DNA from: Chitinophagaceae bacterium
GTDB lineage: Bacteria; Bacteroidota; Bacteroidia; Chitinophagales; Chitinophagaceae
NCBI GenBank assembly: GCA_947452875.1
Contig: CANGEZ010000125.1
Coordinates: 1-6,490, forward strand
Direction: 5' to 3'
DNA: 6,490 nt
In this document: positions 1 to 6,490 of the stretch, piece after piece
How positions within the stretch are numbered: the stretch's first letter is position 1
Layout: each line of letters starts with the position of its first letter
The notes under the pieces: generated by a model
What the model saw: the letters and a program-made list of their open reading frames with translations, nothing else
What the model was told of the DNA's origin: nothing
Database searches by the model: none
Translations under genes and position numbers: made by a program

Positions 1-37
1 AGAAGAACTCATAAAAAAATCACTTAAAGCCATTTGA
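1..37 (+). CDS. ruvA: 3' end of an upstream gene, probably ruvA (Holliday junction branch migration protein RuvA), partial
   Basis: The complete codons from 2 read EELIKKSLKAI and end at the TGA stop at 35-37. Only eleven residues are visible, so the call rests on two weak but concordant clues. First, the amphipathic lysine-rich helix resembles the end of the RuvA C-terminal domain III, which contacts the RuvB motor. Second, ruvA is known to sit immediately upstream of sprA/sov in several Bacteroidota. RuvA is a cytoplasmic tetramer that binds Holliday junctions and works with RuvB in recombinational repair. The stop lies 32 bp before the sprA start on the same strand, which suggests read-through transcription. 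Another protein ending in a basic helix cannot be excluded. Confidence 0.5.
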   Translation, partial: EELIKKSLKAI

Positions 38-69
38 TAAAAACTCTACCTCAATAATTAGTCCGCTTA
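38..69 (+). other. Short ruvA-sprA intergenic gap
   Basis: This 32-bp AT-rich spacer lies between the upstream stop and the sprA start. It has no hairpin followed by a T-run, so no intrinsic terminator is seen. It also has no convincing Bacteroidota promoter (TAnnTTTG at -7 with TTTG near -33) and no Shine-Dalgarno sequence before the ATG at 70. Absence of a Shine-Dalgarno sequence is normal in this phylum, where AT-rich leaders drive initiation. The likeliest reading is that sprA is transcribed from a promoter upstream of the window. Confidence 0.6.
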
Positions 70-159
70 ATGTTTTTGAAAAGAAAATTTATCCTTACGC
101 TAATCAGATTGGTTGTATTCATGGCTTTGTTGTGTTCTTTTTGCAATGAAACTTTTGCA
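70..159 (+). other. Sec signal peptide of SprA
   Basis: Residues 1-30 have a basic n-region (MFLKRKF), a hydrophobic core (ILTLIRLVVFMALL) and a short polar c-region ending TFA before SN. This fits signal peptidase I cleavage after Ala30. The two cysteines Cys22 and Cys25 are preceded by Leu and Phe rather than Gly, Ala or Ser, so they do not form a lipobox. The predicted route is Sec export to the periplasm, followed by Bam-dependent barrel insertion into the outer membrane (inferred from the class of protein). Confidence 0.85.
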
Positions 160-3100
160 TCAAATCTTCCTTTCATTCATCCCGATACTACAGTAAATCC
201 CGGATTGCCTTATCCCATATCAGACAGAAGAGGAGATGGTTTTTCTATGGGTAGTTACAATACCTTTAATGCATTTCAGCCTACCAATCTTACAGATTCT
301 ATCGTTTTTGATTACGACACCAAAAGATACATCGTTTACGAAAAAATAGGCGACAGGTTTTACAGAACGCCTGTTAGTTATGATTTTAATGAATACTGGG
401 CGATAAAAAACAGACAAGCTGAAATTGAATATTTTCAAAAACGTGGCAACACAGTAAATATCTTAAACCGCGGTAAATTCCTAAAACCTAAATTATCACT
501 AACGGATAATTTGTTCAATCGGTTATTTGGAACCGGTAAAATCGATATCACACCTCAAGGGAATGTTGACATCACCACAGGGTATCAAGGCCAACGCATC
601 GACAATCCAACACTTCCGGAAAGAGCGAGAAAAAATGGTGGCCTCGATTTTCAAATGAATACTCAATTGAACGTGAATGCAAGTATTGGTGATAAATTAA
701 AATTTCCAATCAATTATAATACTCTTGCCAATTTTGATTTAGATAATCAACTCAAGTTGGATTATTCCGGAAAGGATGATGAAATATTGAAAAGATTTGA
801 AGCAGGTACGGTGAACTTCCCTTCAAAAGGAACACTGATTCCCGGAGCGCAGCAATTGTTTGGATTGAAAACACAATTACAATTCGGAAAATTATTTATT
901 ACCGGTGTATTGGCTAATCAAAAATCTCAACGACAAAGTGTAAACTTGCAAGGCGGAACTTCAGCCACACCATTTGAAATTAAAGCAGATGAATATGAAG
1001 AAAACAGACATTTTCTGATTAGTCAATATTTTAAAGACAACTACAATAAAGTTTTGTCTAAACTTCCTGCCATCACAGCACCTGTACAAATTCTTCGTAT
1101 GGAGGTTTGGGTCACCAATAAAAACGGGACAACAACAGAAACTAGAGATATTGTTGGTCTTGCAGATTTGGGAGAAGTAAATCCTTACTTACAGGCACCT
1201 ACAGTTAATGTGCTTACCAGCTTGCCTGTTCCATTCAATGCCAGTAATGATTTGTTATCCAATATTTTGAGTAGACCTGACGCTAGAAATTCCGCACTCA
1301 TTTTTAATAATCTTCAAAATTTAGGGCTGAGGCCAGTTCAGGATTTCGAAAAAACTTTCGCAAGAAAATTAGATTCTACTCAATACACATTCAATCGACA
1401 GGTGGGTATGCTGTCTTTAAGTCAGCCTTTACAGACCGATGAAGTATTGGGAGTGGCATTTCAATATTCCTACAATGGAAGAATTTATCAGGTAGGTGAA
1501 TTCTCTCAGGATGTTCCGCCTGATAGTACGTCGGCCTCACAAAAAGTTTTGTTTTTGAAATTGCTGAAAGCTACTTCACAAAGACCATCACTACCTATCT
1601 GGAAATTGATGATGAAGAACGTGTACACAATCGGATATGGAACTTTGTCGAATACTGATTTTAAATTGAATGTACTTTATCAGGAACCTGGCCTAGGTGC
1701 GAAGCGTTATGTTCCATATGGAGATAAGAATCAAGGTTCGCCAATCATTTCATTAATCAACCTTGATCGTTTGAATAGTCAGCTTGATCCTCAGCCTGAT
1801 GGTGTGTTTGACTATGTAGAAGATTATACGGTAGTGTCGCAATACAGTCGAGTTATCTTCCCTGTTTTAGAGCCATTCGGAAGAGATTTAGCTTCTCAAA
1901 TTTATAATGTCATTCCATCAACGGTAACGGATACACTATACTACGCTTTGTATGATTCCATTAAAGCAGTTGCGCAGCAATATCCAAATTTAAATCGTTT
2001 CTTATTGAAAGGAACAGCCAAAACATCTGGGTCTTCTGAAATCAGTATTGGTTACAATATTCCTAAAGGATCGGTTACTGTTAGTGCCGGCGGCAGAACC
2101 TTACAGGAAGGCGTAGATTATGACATTAACTACGATTTAGGAACCATCAAAATGACCAATCAGGCCATCCTAAATGCAGGTTTGCCGGTACAGGTTAATT
2201 TCGAAAACAACGCCACATTTGGTTTGCAACAGCGCAATTACATGGGGCTGAGATTCGATTATCTTTCTAAAAATACAGCTAAAGAACAATTGTCATTTGG
2301 TGGTACGATTGTAAGGTTGGGTGAGCGTCCTTTCTTTACAAAAGTTAATTACAATGAAGAGCCGATTAGAAATACGATGTACGGCATTGATGTGAATTAC
2401 AAAAAAGATGTGCCAAGAGTTACTAAAATTCTCGACAAATTACCATTTTATAGTACTACCGCACCTTCTTCATTAAATGCTTATGCTGAAGCTGCATATC
2501 TTCAACCTGGTCATGCGCCACAAATTGGAAGAGGTAACAATGGCTTGGTTTATATTGATGATTTTGAAGGAAGTAAATCGGGAATTGATTTGAGATTTCC
2601 GTTGATAAGTTGGATTATGTCTTCAACGCCGGCTCATGCAACTGATAGAATTGGTAATGAACTTTTCCCTGAGGCATTAGCAAATAACAGTCTTGATTAT
2701 GGCAAAAGCAGATCAAAAATTTCATGGTATCAAATCGAACAAACCTTACAGCAAATAGATGCACCTAATAATCCTATCAGCGATCGAAATGAATTAAGTG
2801 ATCCAAGGGTAAGACAAATATACCAAAAAGAGATTTTCCCTCAGCGTACAACAGGATTTGGAGAAAGCCAACTAGTGACTTTTGACATGGCGTACTATCC
2901 CAAAAATAAAGGTCCGTACAATTACGAAACTGACCCATCAAAAATAAATGCCGACGGAACTTTCGTAGATCCTAAAACAAAATTTGGTGGCTTGATGAGA
3001 AGTATCGATCAATCAGATTTTGAAACCAGTAATATTGAATTCATTGAATTCTGGATGCAGGATCCATTTATACTTCCACAGTACTCTAATTCAACCGGTG

Positions 3101-6100
3101 GTAAATTGTATTTCAATCTGGGTAATATTTCAGAAGATGTGTTGAAAGATGGAAGAAGGTTTTATGAAAATGGATTGAACACACCTAATGCGCCATCGCC
3201 TGTTGACAATACGGTTTGGGGAAGAGTACCACGTAATCCTATACAGGTAACCAATGCATTTAGTAATATTCCTGAAGATCGTTTGTATCAAGACATCGGT
3301 TTTGATGGTATGACTGATACAGCCGAAGTTAATTTTCATGCTGCTTATCTTGCTCAATTGGCAAACAATTTTGGCACCAACTCAAAAGCCTATCAAGAAG
3401 CATTGATTGATCCTTCAAGTGATGATTATAAAAACTATCGCGATGCAGGTTTCTCAGGATCTGATGGCATTTTAAAAAGGTACAAAAATTATAATGGCCC
3501 TGAAGGAAACTCGCCCATTTCTAATGGAAGTCAATTCTCTTCGGCAGCAACTTTATATCCTGATGCAGAAGATTTAAACAGAGACAATACACTAAACGAA
3601 ACCGAAGAATATTTTCAATACATCGTTGACCTTAAACCAAAGGATGCTACTGAAATGTTGATTGGTAACAACTTTATCGTTGATAAAAAAGAAGTGCCTG
3701 TCAATTTGGTTAATGGTGCTGTAAGAAACGAAACTTGGTACCAGTTCAGAATTCCAATTGGTGCTTATGACAGAAAGATTGGAAATATTCCTGATTTTAA
3801 ATCTATCAGATTCATGAGGATGTTCATGACTGGATTTGAAGATAGCGTGGTGCTGCGTTTTGGTTTGTTGCAACTGACAAGAAATATCTGGCGTAAATTT
3901 CAATATAAAATTGATTCTACTGGTTTATACGCTCCAACAAGTTTCACACCTTTCAATGTGGAAGCCGTAAATATTGAAGAGAATGACAAGCGTACTCCAC
4001 TTCCATACAGAACCCCTCGTGATATTCAGCGTGTACAAACTTTAAGCAATAATGGCGTTACATTATTACAAAATGAACAAGCCATGAGTTTGAATTTCTG
4101 TAACTTGAGAAAAGGAGACGCCAAAGGTGTATTCCAAACATTTGCGAACAGAGATATTAGGCAGTTCAGAAAAATGCAAATGTATATTCATGCTGAGCAA
4201 TCCCAGAACCCTGCAAATACAATACAAGATAAAGACCTAACCGCTGTTGTAAGAATGGGAACAGACTTTGTAAGCAACTATTATGAAATACGAATTCCAT
4301 TAACACTTACACCATTGACAGCCGGAACAAATCCTGACACTGATGCTTACAATGATTCACTTTGGTATCCTTCCAACTCATTGGATGTGGATTTGGACAT
4401 ACTCACTAAAATTAAGCAAGCCAGGAATGTTTCTAACACACCTTTGGGTACCATCTTCAGACAGCTGCAAGAAAATGGTCAGACTTACAGTGTGATGGGT
4501 AACCCCAATTTAGGAGAGATTAGAGGTGTTTTATTGAGTGTTGAAAATACAAGTTCATTAGCTGCTTGTGGTCAAATCTGGGTTAATGAATTGCGTCTTT
4601 CTTCCATCAATGAACAAGGAGGTTATGCAGCAGTTGGTAGAGTAGATATGAACCTTGCAGATTTGGGAACAGTTTCTCTTTCAGCAAATGCACACAGCAG
4701 AGGATTTGGTACTCTTGAACAAAGAGTTACGGAACGTTATAGAGATGACTTCTTCCAGTTTGATGTATCAACAAATTTGGAGCTAGGTAAATTATTGCCT
4801 AAAAAAGCAGGCATATCTATTCCATTATACGCTAGCATTACTCAATCCACAAGTACCCCTCAGTATGATCCTTATGACATGGATATTAAACTAAAGGATA
4901 AATTAAATACTTCACCAAGTTCACAAAGAGATTCTATCAGAAAGAATGCAATTGATTTTAACTCTGTGAAAACGTTGAATTTTACCAATGTCAAAAAAAC
5001 TAAAACCAATGGCAAATCGCCAAAGATTTATGATATAGAAAATGTGGATGTAAGTTATTCCTATATAAAAACAGAAAGTCATAATCCGCTTATTGAGTTC
5101 AATCAAGTTACAAAACACAGGGGAGCTATCGGTTATAACTATGCGCCGCAACCTAAATATTTTGAGCCTTTCAAAAAAGTATTTGCCAAAACAAAAACCA
5201 AATGGTTTGATTTGATAAAAGATTTGAATTTCAACTACCTGCCTTCGCAATTAAGTTTCAGAGCTGATATCAGTAGACAATTTGGTGCCATTCGTCCGAG
5301 AAGTGTTGGCGAAACAAAATATCCTGTTCCAGAAACTTATGACAAATATTTTGTTATGCAGCGTGATTATATCATGAGATGGAATTTCACGAGGTCAATC
5401 AATTTCGATTACTCAGCTTCCAATAATTCAAGGATTGATGAGCCTGCAGGACGTATTGATACAAAAGAAAAAAGAGATACCATTTGGAAAAATTTGTTGA
5501 AAGGCGGTAGAAATACCATTTTCAACCAAACGGCTAATATTTCTTATACATTACCAACAGCAAAATTTCCATTACTGGATTGGACAACCATGAACATCAG
5601 ATACCAGGCTGGTTTCAAATGGATTGGGGCGTCAAGACTTGCTGTTGATCTTGGAAATTTTGTAGAAAATGGGCAACAGAAAGAAGCAACAGTTCAAATG
5701 GATTTCACCAAGATTTATCAAAAGTCGAAATGGTTGAGGCAGCTCGACCAACCATCCAATAAAGCCGATCAGGAAAGATGGAGAAAACGCATAACTATTG
5801 TCAAAGATTCTGTGTTGACCAAATCAGGTAAAAAAGTGTTGAAGAAAAAAAGAATCGTTGACAAATCAGCAATGCCTTATGTAAGCAATGGTTTGAAAGT
5901 ATTTGGCAAATTAGCAACGAGTTTGAAACAAATCAATTTAACTGCATCTGAAAATGCAAGTACACGTTTGCCGGGCTATATGGACAGTACACAATATTTT
6001 GGACAGAATTTCAAGAGCATGTCGCCGGGTTTTGGATTTATTATGGGTTGGCAGCCCGATACGAATTGGCTGAATAAACAGGCAGCCAATCGACTCATGT

Positions 6101-6490
6101 CAAAAGACAGTAGTTTCAATTCGTTGATACAACAAAACCTGGATCAGAAAATTACATTGACAGCACAATTGGAGCCTGTTCGTGATTTAAACATCGCCAT
6201 CAATCTGAGTAAATCTTTCAGTAAAAATTACAGTGAAACATTCAGATATATTGATACTAATTTCAATGGCACAAACCCAACCTTCCAGCATTTGAATCCT
6301 TATGCCGGTGGCGGATTTGAAGTTACTTATGTGGCATTCAAAACTTTGTTCGGAAAATTTGATCCCAACCGTGTTTCTTCTACATTCAAAACATTTGAAA
6401 GCAATAGACAAATTCTTTCTGAACGATTGGGTAAACTGAATCCTTATACCAGCAATCAGGTAGGAGCGGATGGCTATTATTATGGTTACG
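70..6490 (+). CDS. sprA: SprA/Sov family type IX secretion outer-membrane translocon, C-terminus beyond window
   Basis: SprA is the T9SS outer-membrane pore: a single-chain 36-strand beta barrel that passes folded cargo through a lateral gate, partnered by PorV or a periplasmic Plug (family knowledge). Here 2140 residues are readable without a stop or frameshift. Known members are about 2300-2500 residues, so a few hundred C-terminal residues, including the last strands, are missing. Family hallmarks in order are: a signal peptide (1-30); QGQRIDNPTLPERAR (173-187); ENRHFLISQYF (311-321 area); YIDDFEGSKSGIDLR (828-842); IEFIEFWMQDPF (989-1000); QIWVNELRLS (1502-1511); LPSQLSFRADISRQFG (1724-1739); RIDEPAG (1788-1794); and SPGFGFIMGWQPD (2005-2017). 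The ATG at 70 is chosen because it gives a complete signal peptide. The in-frame ATG at 121 would remove the basic n-region, and a TAA at 55 closes the frame upstream. The gene probably shares a transcript with the upstream ruvA-like gene. Aligned strands rich in alternating aromatic residues in the last third fit a barrel. The family assignment is very secure; the exact substrates and host are not. Confidence 0.96.
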   Translation, partial: MFLKRKFILTLIRLVVFMALLCSFCNETFASNLPFIHPDTTVNPGLPYPISDRRGDGFSMGSYNTFNAFQPTNLTDSIVFDYDTKRYIVYEKIGDRFYRTPVSYDFNEYWAIKNRQAEIEYFQKRGNTVNILNRGKFLKPKLSLTDNLFNRLFGTGKIDITPQGNVDITTGYQGQRIDNPTLPERARKNGGLDFQMNTQLNVNASIGDKLKFPINYNTLANFDLDNQLKLDYSGKDDEILKRFEAGTVNFPSKGTLIPGAQQLFGLKTQLQFGKLFITGVLANQKSQRQSVNLQGGTSATPFEIKADEYEENRHFLISQYFKDNYNKVLSKLPAITAPVQILRMEVWVTNKNGTTTETRDIVGLADLGEVNPYLQAPTVNVLTSLPVPFNASNDLLSNILSRPDARNSALIFNNLQNLGLRPVQDFEKTFARKLDSTQYTFNRQVGMLSLSQPLQTDEVLGVAFQYSYNGRIYQVGEFSQDVPPDSTSASQKVLFLKLLKATSQRPSLPIWKLMMKNVYTIGYGTLSNTDFKLNVLYQEPGLGAKRYVPYGDKNQGSPIISLINLDRLNSQLDPQPDGVFDYVEDYTVVSQYSRVIFPVLEPFGRDLASQIYNVIPSTVTDTLYYALYDSIKAVAQQYPNLNRFLLKGTAKTSGSSEISIGYNIPKGSVTVSAGGRTLQEGVDYDINYDLGTIKMTNQAILNAGLPVQVNFENNATFGLQQRNYMGLRFDYLSKNTAKEQLSFGGTIVRLGERPFFTKVNYNEEPIRNTMYGIDVNYKKDVPRVTKILDKLPFYSTTAPSSLNAYAEAAYLQPGHAPQIGRGNNGLVYIDDFEGSKSGIDLRFPLISWIMSSTPAHATDRIGNELFPEALANNSLDYGKSRSKISWYQIEQTLQQIDAPNNPISDRNELSDPRVRQIYQKEIFPQRTTGFGESQLVTFDMAYYPKNKGPYNYETDPSKINADGTFVDPKTKFGGLMRSIDQSDFETSNIEFIEFWMQDPFILPQYSNSTGGKLYFNLGNISEDVLKDGRRFYENGLNTPNAPSPVDNTVWGRVPRNPIQVTNAFSNIPEDRLYQDIGFDGMTDTAEVNFHAAYLAQLANNFGTNSKAYQEALIDPSSDDYKNYRDAGFSGSDGILKRYKNYNGPEGNSPISNGSQFSSAATLYPDAEDLNRDNTLNETEEYFQYIVDLKPKDATEMLIGNNFIVDKKEVPVNLVNGAVRNETWYQFRIPIGAYDRKIGNIPDFKSIRFMRMFMTGFEDSVVLRFGLLQLTRNIWRKFQYKIDSTGLYAPTSFTPFNVEAVNIEENDKRTPLPYRTPRDIQRVQTLSNNGVTLLQNEQAMSLNFCNLRKGDAKGVFQTFANRDIRQFRKMQMYIHAEQSQNPANTIQDKDLTAVVRMGTDFVSNYYEIRIPLTLTPLTAGTNPDTDAYNDSLWYPSNSLDVDLDILTKIKQARNVSNTPLGTIFRQLQENGQTYSVMGNPNLGEIRGVLLSVENTSSLAACGQIWVNELRLSSINEQGGYAAVGRVDMNLADLGTVSLSANAHSRGFGTLEQRVTERYRDDFFQFDVSTNLELGKLLPKKAGISIPLYASITQSTSTPQYDPYDMDIKLKDKLNTSPSSQRDSIRKNAIDFNSVKTLNFTNVKKTKTNGKSPKIYDIENVDVSYSYIKTESHNPLIEFNQVTKHRGAIGYNYAPQPKYFEPFKKVFAKTKTKWFDLIKDLNFNYLPSQLSFRADISRQFGAIRPRSVGETKYPVPETYDKYFVMQRDYIMRWNFTRSINFDYSASNNSRIDEPAGRIDTKEKRDTIWKNLLKGGRNTIFNQTANISYTLPTAKFPLLDWTTMNIRYQAGFKWIGASRLAVDLGNFVENGQQKEATVQMDFTKIYQKSKWLRQLDQPSNKADQERWRKRITIVKDSVLTKSGKKVLKKKRIVDKSAMPYVSNGLKVFGKLATSLKQINLTASENASTRLPGYMDSTQYFGQNFKSMSPGFGFIMGWQPDTNWLNKQAANRLMSKDSSFNSLIQQNLDQKITLTAQLEPVRDLNIAINLSKSFSKNYSETFRYIDTNFNGTNPTFQHLNPYAGGGFEVTYVAFKTLFGKFDPNRVSSTFKTFESNRQILSERLGKLNPYTSNQVGADGYYYGY
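541..1050 (+). other. First conserved SprA N-terminal region (SprA_N type)
   Basis: Residues about 158-327 carry the most recognisable N-terminal signature of the family. A run of short beta strands begins ITPQGNVDITTGYQGQ, followed by RIDNPTLPERAR, then VNASIGDKLKFPINYNT and FEAGTVNFPSKGTLIPGAQQ. It closes with the highly conserved ENRHFL..QYF block. Family models describe a SprA_N domain here. The alternating polar and hydrophobic residues fit the first barrel strands and their periplasmic turns. Domain edges are approximate because they were judged by eye. Confidence 0.75.
2518..4200 (+). other. Central non-barrel section of SprA with jelly-roll-like beta segments
   Basis: Residues about 817-1377 are less strictly amphipathic than the flanking parts. 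They include the family block VYIDDFEGSKSGIDLR and the following SWIMSSTP. Several segments recall the core strands of galactose-binding-like beta sandwiches: NIEFIEFWMQDPF (988-1000), SIRFMRMFMTGFED (1245-1258) and FRKMQMYIHAEQ (1367-1378 area). In known SprA structures, large insertions between strands form a cap and a periplasmic part around the pore. Placing this stretch in such insertions is inference. Acidic Asn/Asp-rich loops such as SSDDYKNYRD (about 1116-1125) look solvent exposed. Confidence 0.5.
4501..4905 (+). other. Second SprA_N-like region
   Basis: Residues about 1478-1612 contain GQIWVNELRLS, a Gly-Gly-Tyr-Ala-Ala turn, then VDMNLADLGTVSLSANAHSR. Next come VSTNLELGKLLPKKAGISIP and PLYASITQSTSTPQYDPYD. 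The block resembles the first N-terminal region in layout, with short strands, a Gly-Lys-Leu turn, a Pro-containing strand, then an aspartate-rich strand. The family is generally modelled with more than one SprA_N domain, which agrees. Boundaries and the extent of similarity are by eye. Confidence 0.5.
5209..6490 (+). other. C-terminal barrel-strand region of SprA, incomplete
   Basis: From about residue 1714 the chain is a series of amphipathic strands with aromatic ends. These include LNFNYLPSQLSFRADI, YIMRWNFTRSINFDYSAS, FNQTANISYTLP with W1838 to W1851 nearby, SPGFGFIMGWQPD, and KITLTAQLEPVRDLNIAI. Such alternation is expected of outer-membrane strands and matches the conserved C-terminal half of SprA. 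One lysine/arginine-rich hydrophilic segment (about residues 1896-1933) interrupts the pattern. The window stops inside this region, so the final strands and C-terminus cannot be described. Confidence 0.7.

Noticed and set aside
68..78. TAATGTTTTTG as a Bacteroidota -7 promoter element
   Set aside because: Spacing differs from TAnnTTTG, it overlaps the start codon, and no matching -33 element is correctly placed.
121..123. Alternative sprA start at the in-frame ATG at 121
   Set aside because: It would remove the basic n-region and half the hydrophobic core of the signal peptide, whereas the ATG at 70 gives a complete one.
133..147. Possible lipoprotein signal at Cys22 or Cys25
   Set aside because: The residue before each cysteine is Leu or Phe, not the Gly, Ala or Ser of a lipobox, and SprA is a barrel protein, not a lipoprotein.
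220..438. Minus-strand open frame of 72 codons
   Set aside because: It begins with TTG, lies wholly antisense to the conserved SprA N-terminal region, and encodes no recognisable protein.
3037..3051. Short direct repeat of GAATTC sequences
   Set aside because: It encodes the conserved EFIEF residues of SprA, so two six-base matches nine bases apart need no separate explanation.
3130..3357. Minus-strand open frame of 75 codons
   Set aside because: It is antisense to sprA with a TTG start and has no domain-like or signal-like features; it is a by-product of the coding strand's composition.
3592..3903. Minus-strand open frame of 103 codons
   Set aside because: It is antisense to a conserved part of SprA, starts with TTG, and its low-complexity His/Ser/Phe-rich product is typical of a chance frame.
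4921..5250. Minus-strand open frame of 109 codons rich in Phe and Ile
   Set aside because: Hydrophobic runs look membrane-like but arise from reading lysine/aspartate/asparagine codons of sprA in reverse; the start is TTG and no family is recognised.
6187..6411. Minus-strand open frame of 74 codons
   Set aside because: It is antisense to barrel strands of sprA with a TTG start and no supporting context.

Overview
The window is almost entirely one very long plus-strand gene. It encodes a SprA/Sov-family protein, the giant outer-membrane barrel of the Bacteroidota type IX secretion system (T9SS). The ORF starts at 70 and stays open, without a stop or frameshift, to the window edge at 6490. That gives 2140 readable codons, and the C-terminal end lies outside the window. 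The AT-rich base composition, the lack of a Shine-Dalgarno sequence and the SprA protein itself all point to the phylum Bacteroidota. Class and genus cannot be fixed from this stretch; a Sphingobacteriia/Chitinophagia- or Flavobacteriia-like member is plausible.

Layout: positions 1-37 hold the last eleven codons and stop of an upstream gene in another frame. The peptide EELIKKSLKAI resembles the C-terminal helix of RuvA, which is a known neighbour of sprA in this phylum. A 32-bp gap (38-69) shows no promoter or terminator I can support, so co-transcription is likely. The SprA ORF follows. It has a Sec signal peptide (residues 1-30), a conserved N-terminal SprA_N-type region, a long middle section with several jelly-roll-like beta segments, a second region resembling the first, and then amphipathic barrel strands up to the window edge.

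Function, from what is known of the family: SprA forms a 36-stranded single-chain beta barrel in the outer membrane. Folded T9SS cargo leaves through a lateral opening, with PorV and a periplasmic Plug protein as alternate partners. The system exports gliding adhesins, hydrolases and other proteins carrying T9SS C-terminal signals. No partner gene is inside this window.

No mobile element, CRISPR array, RNA gene or undescribed system is visible. The points worth a second look lie inside the protein: its internal domain similarity, an apparent single pair of cysteines in the visible mature chain, a lysine-rich insertion in the barrel part, and the linkage to ruvA.
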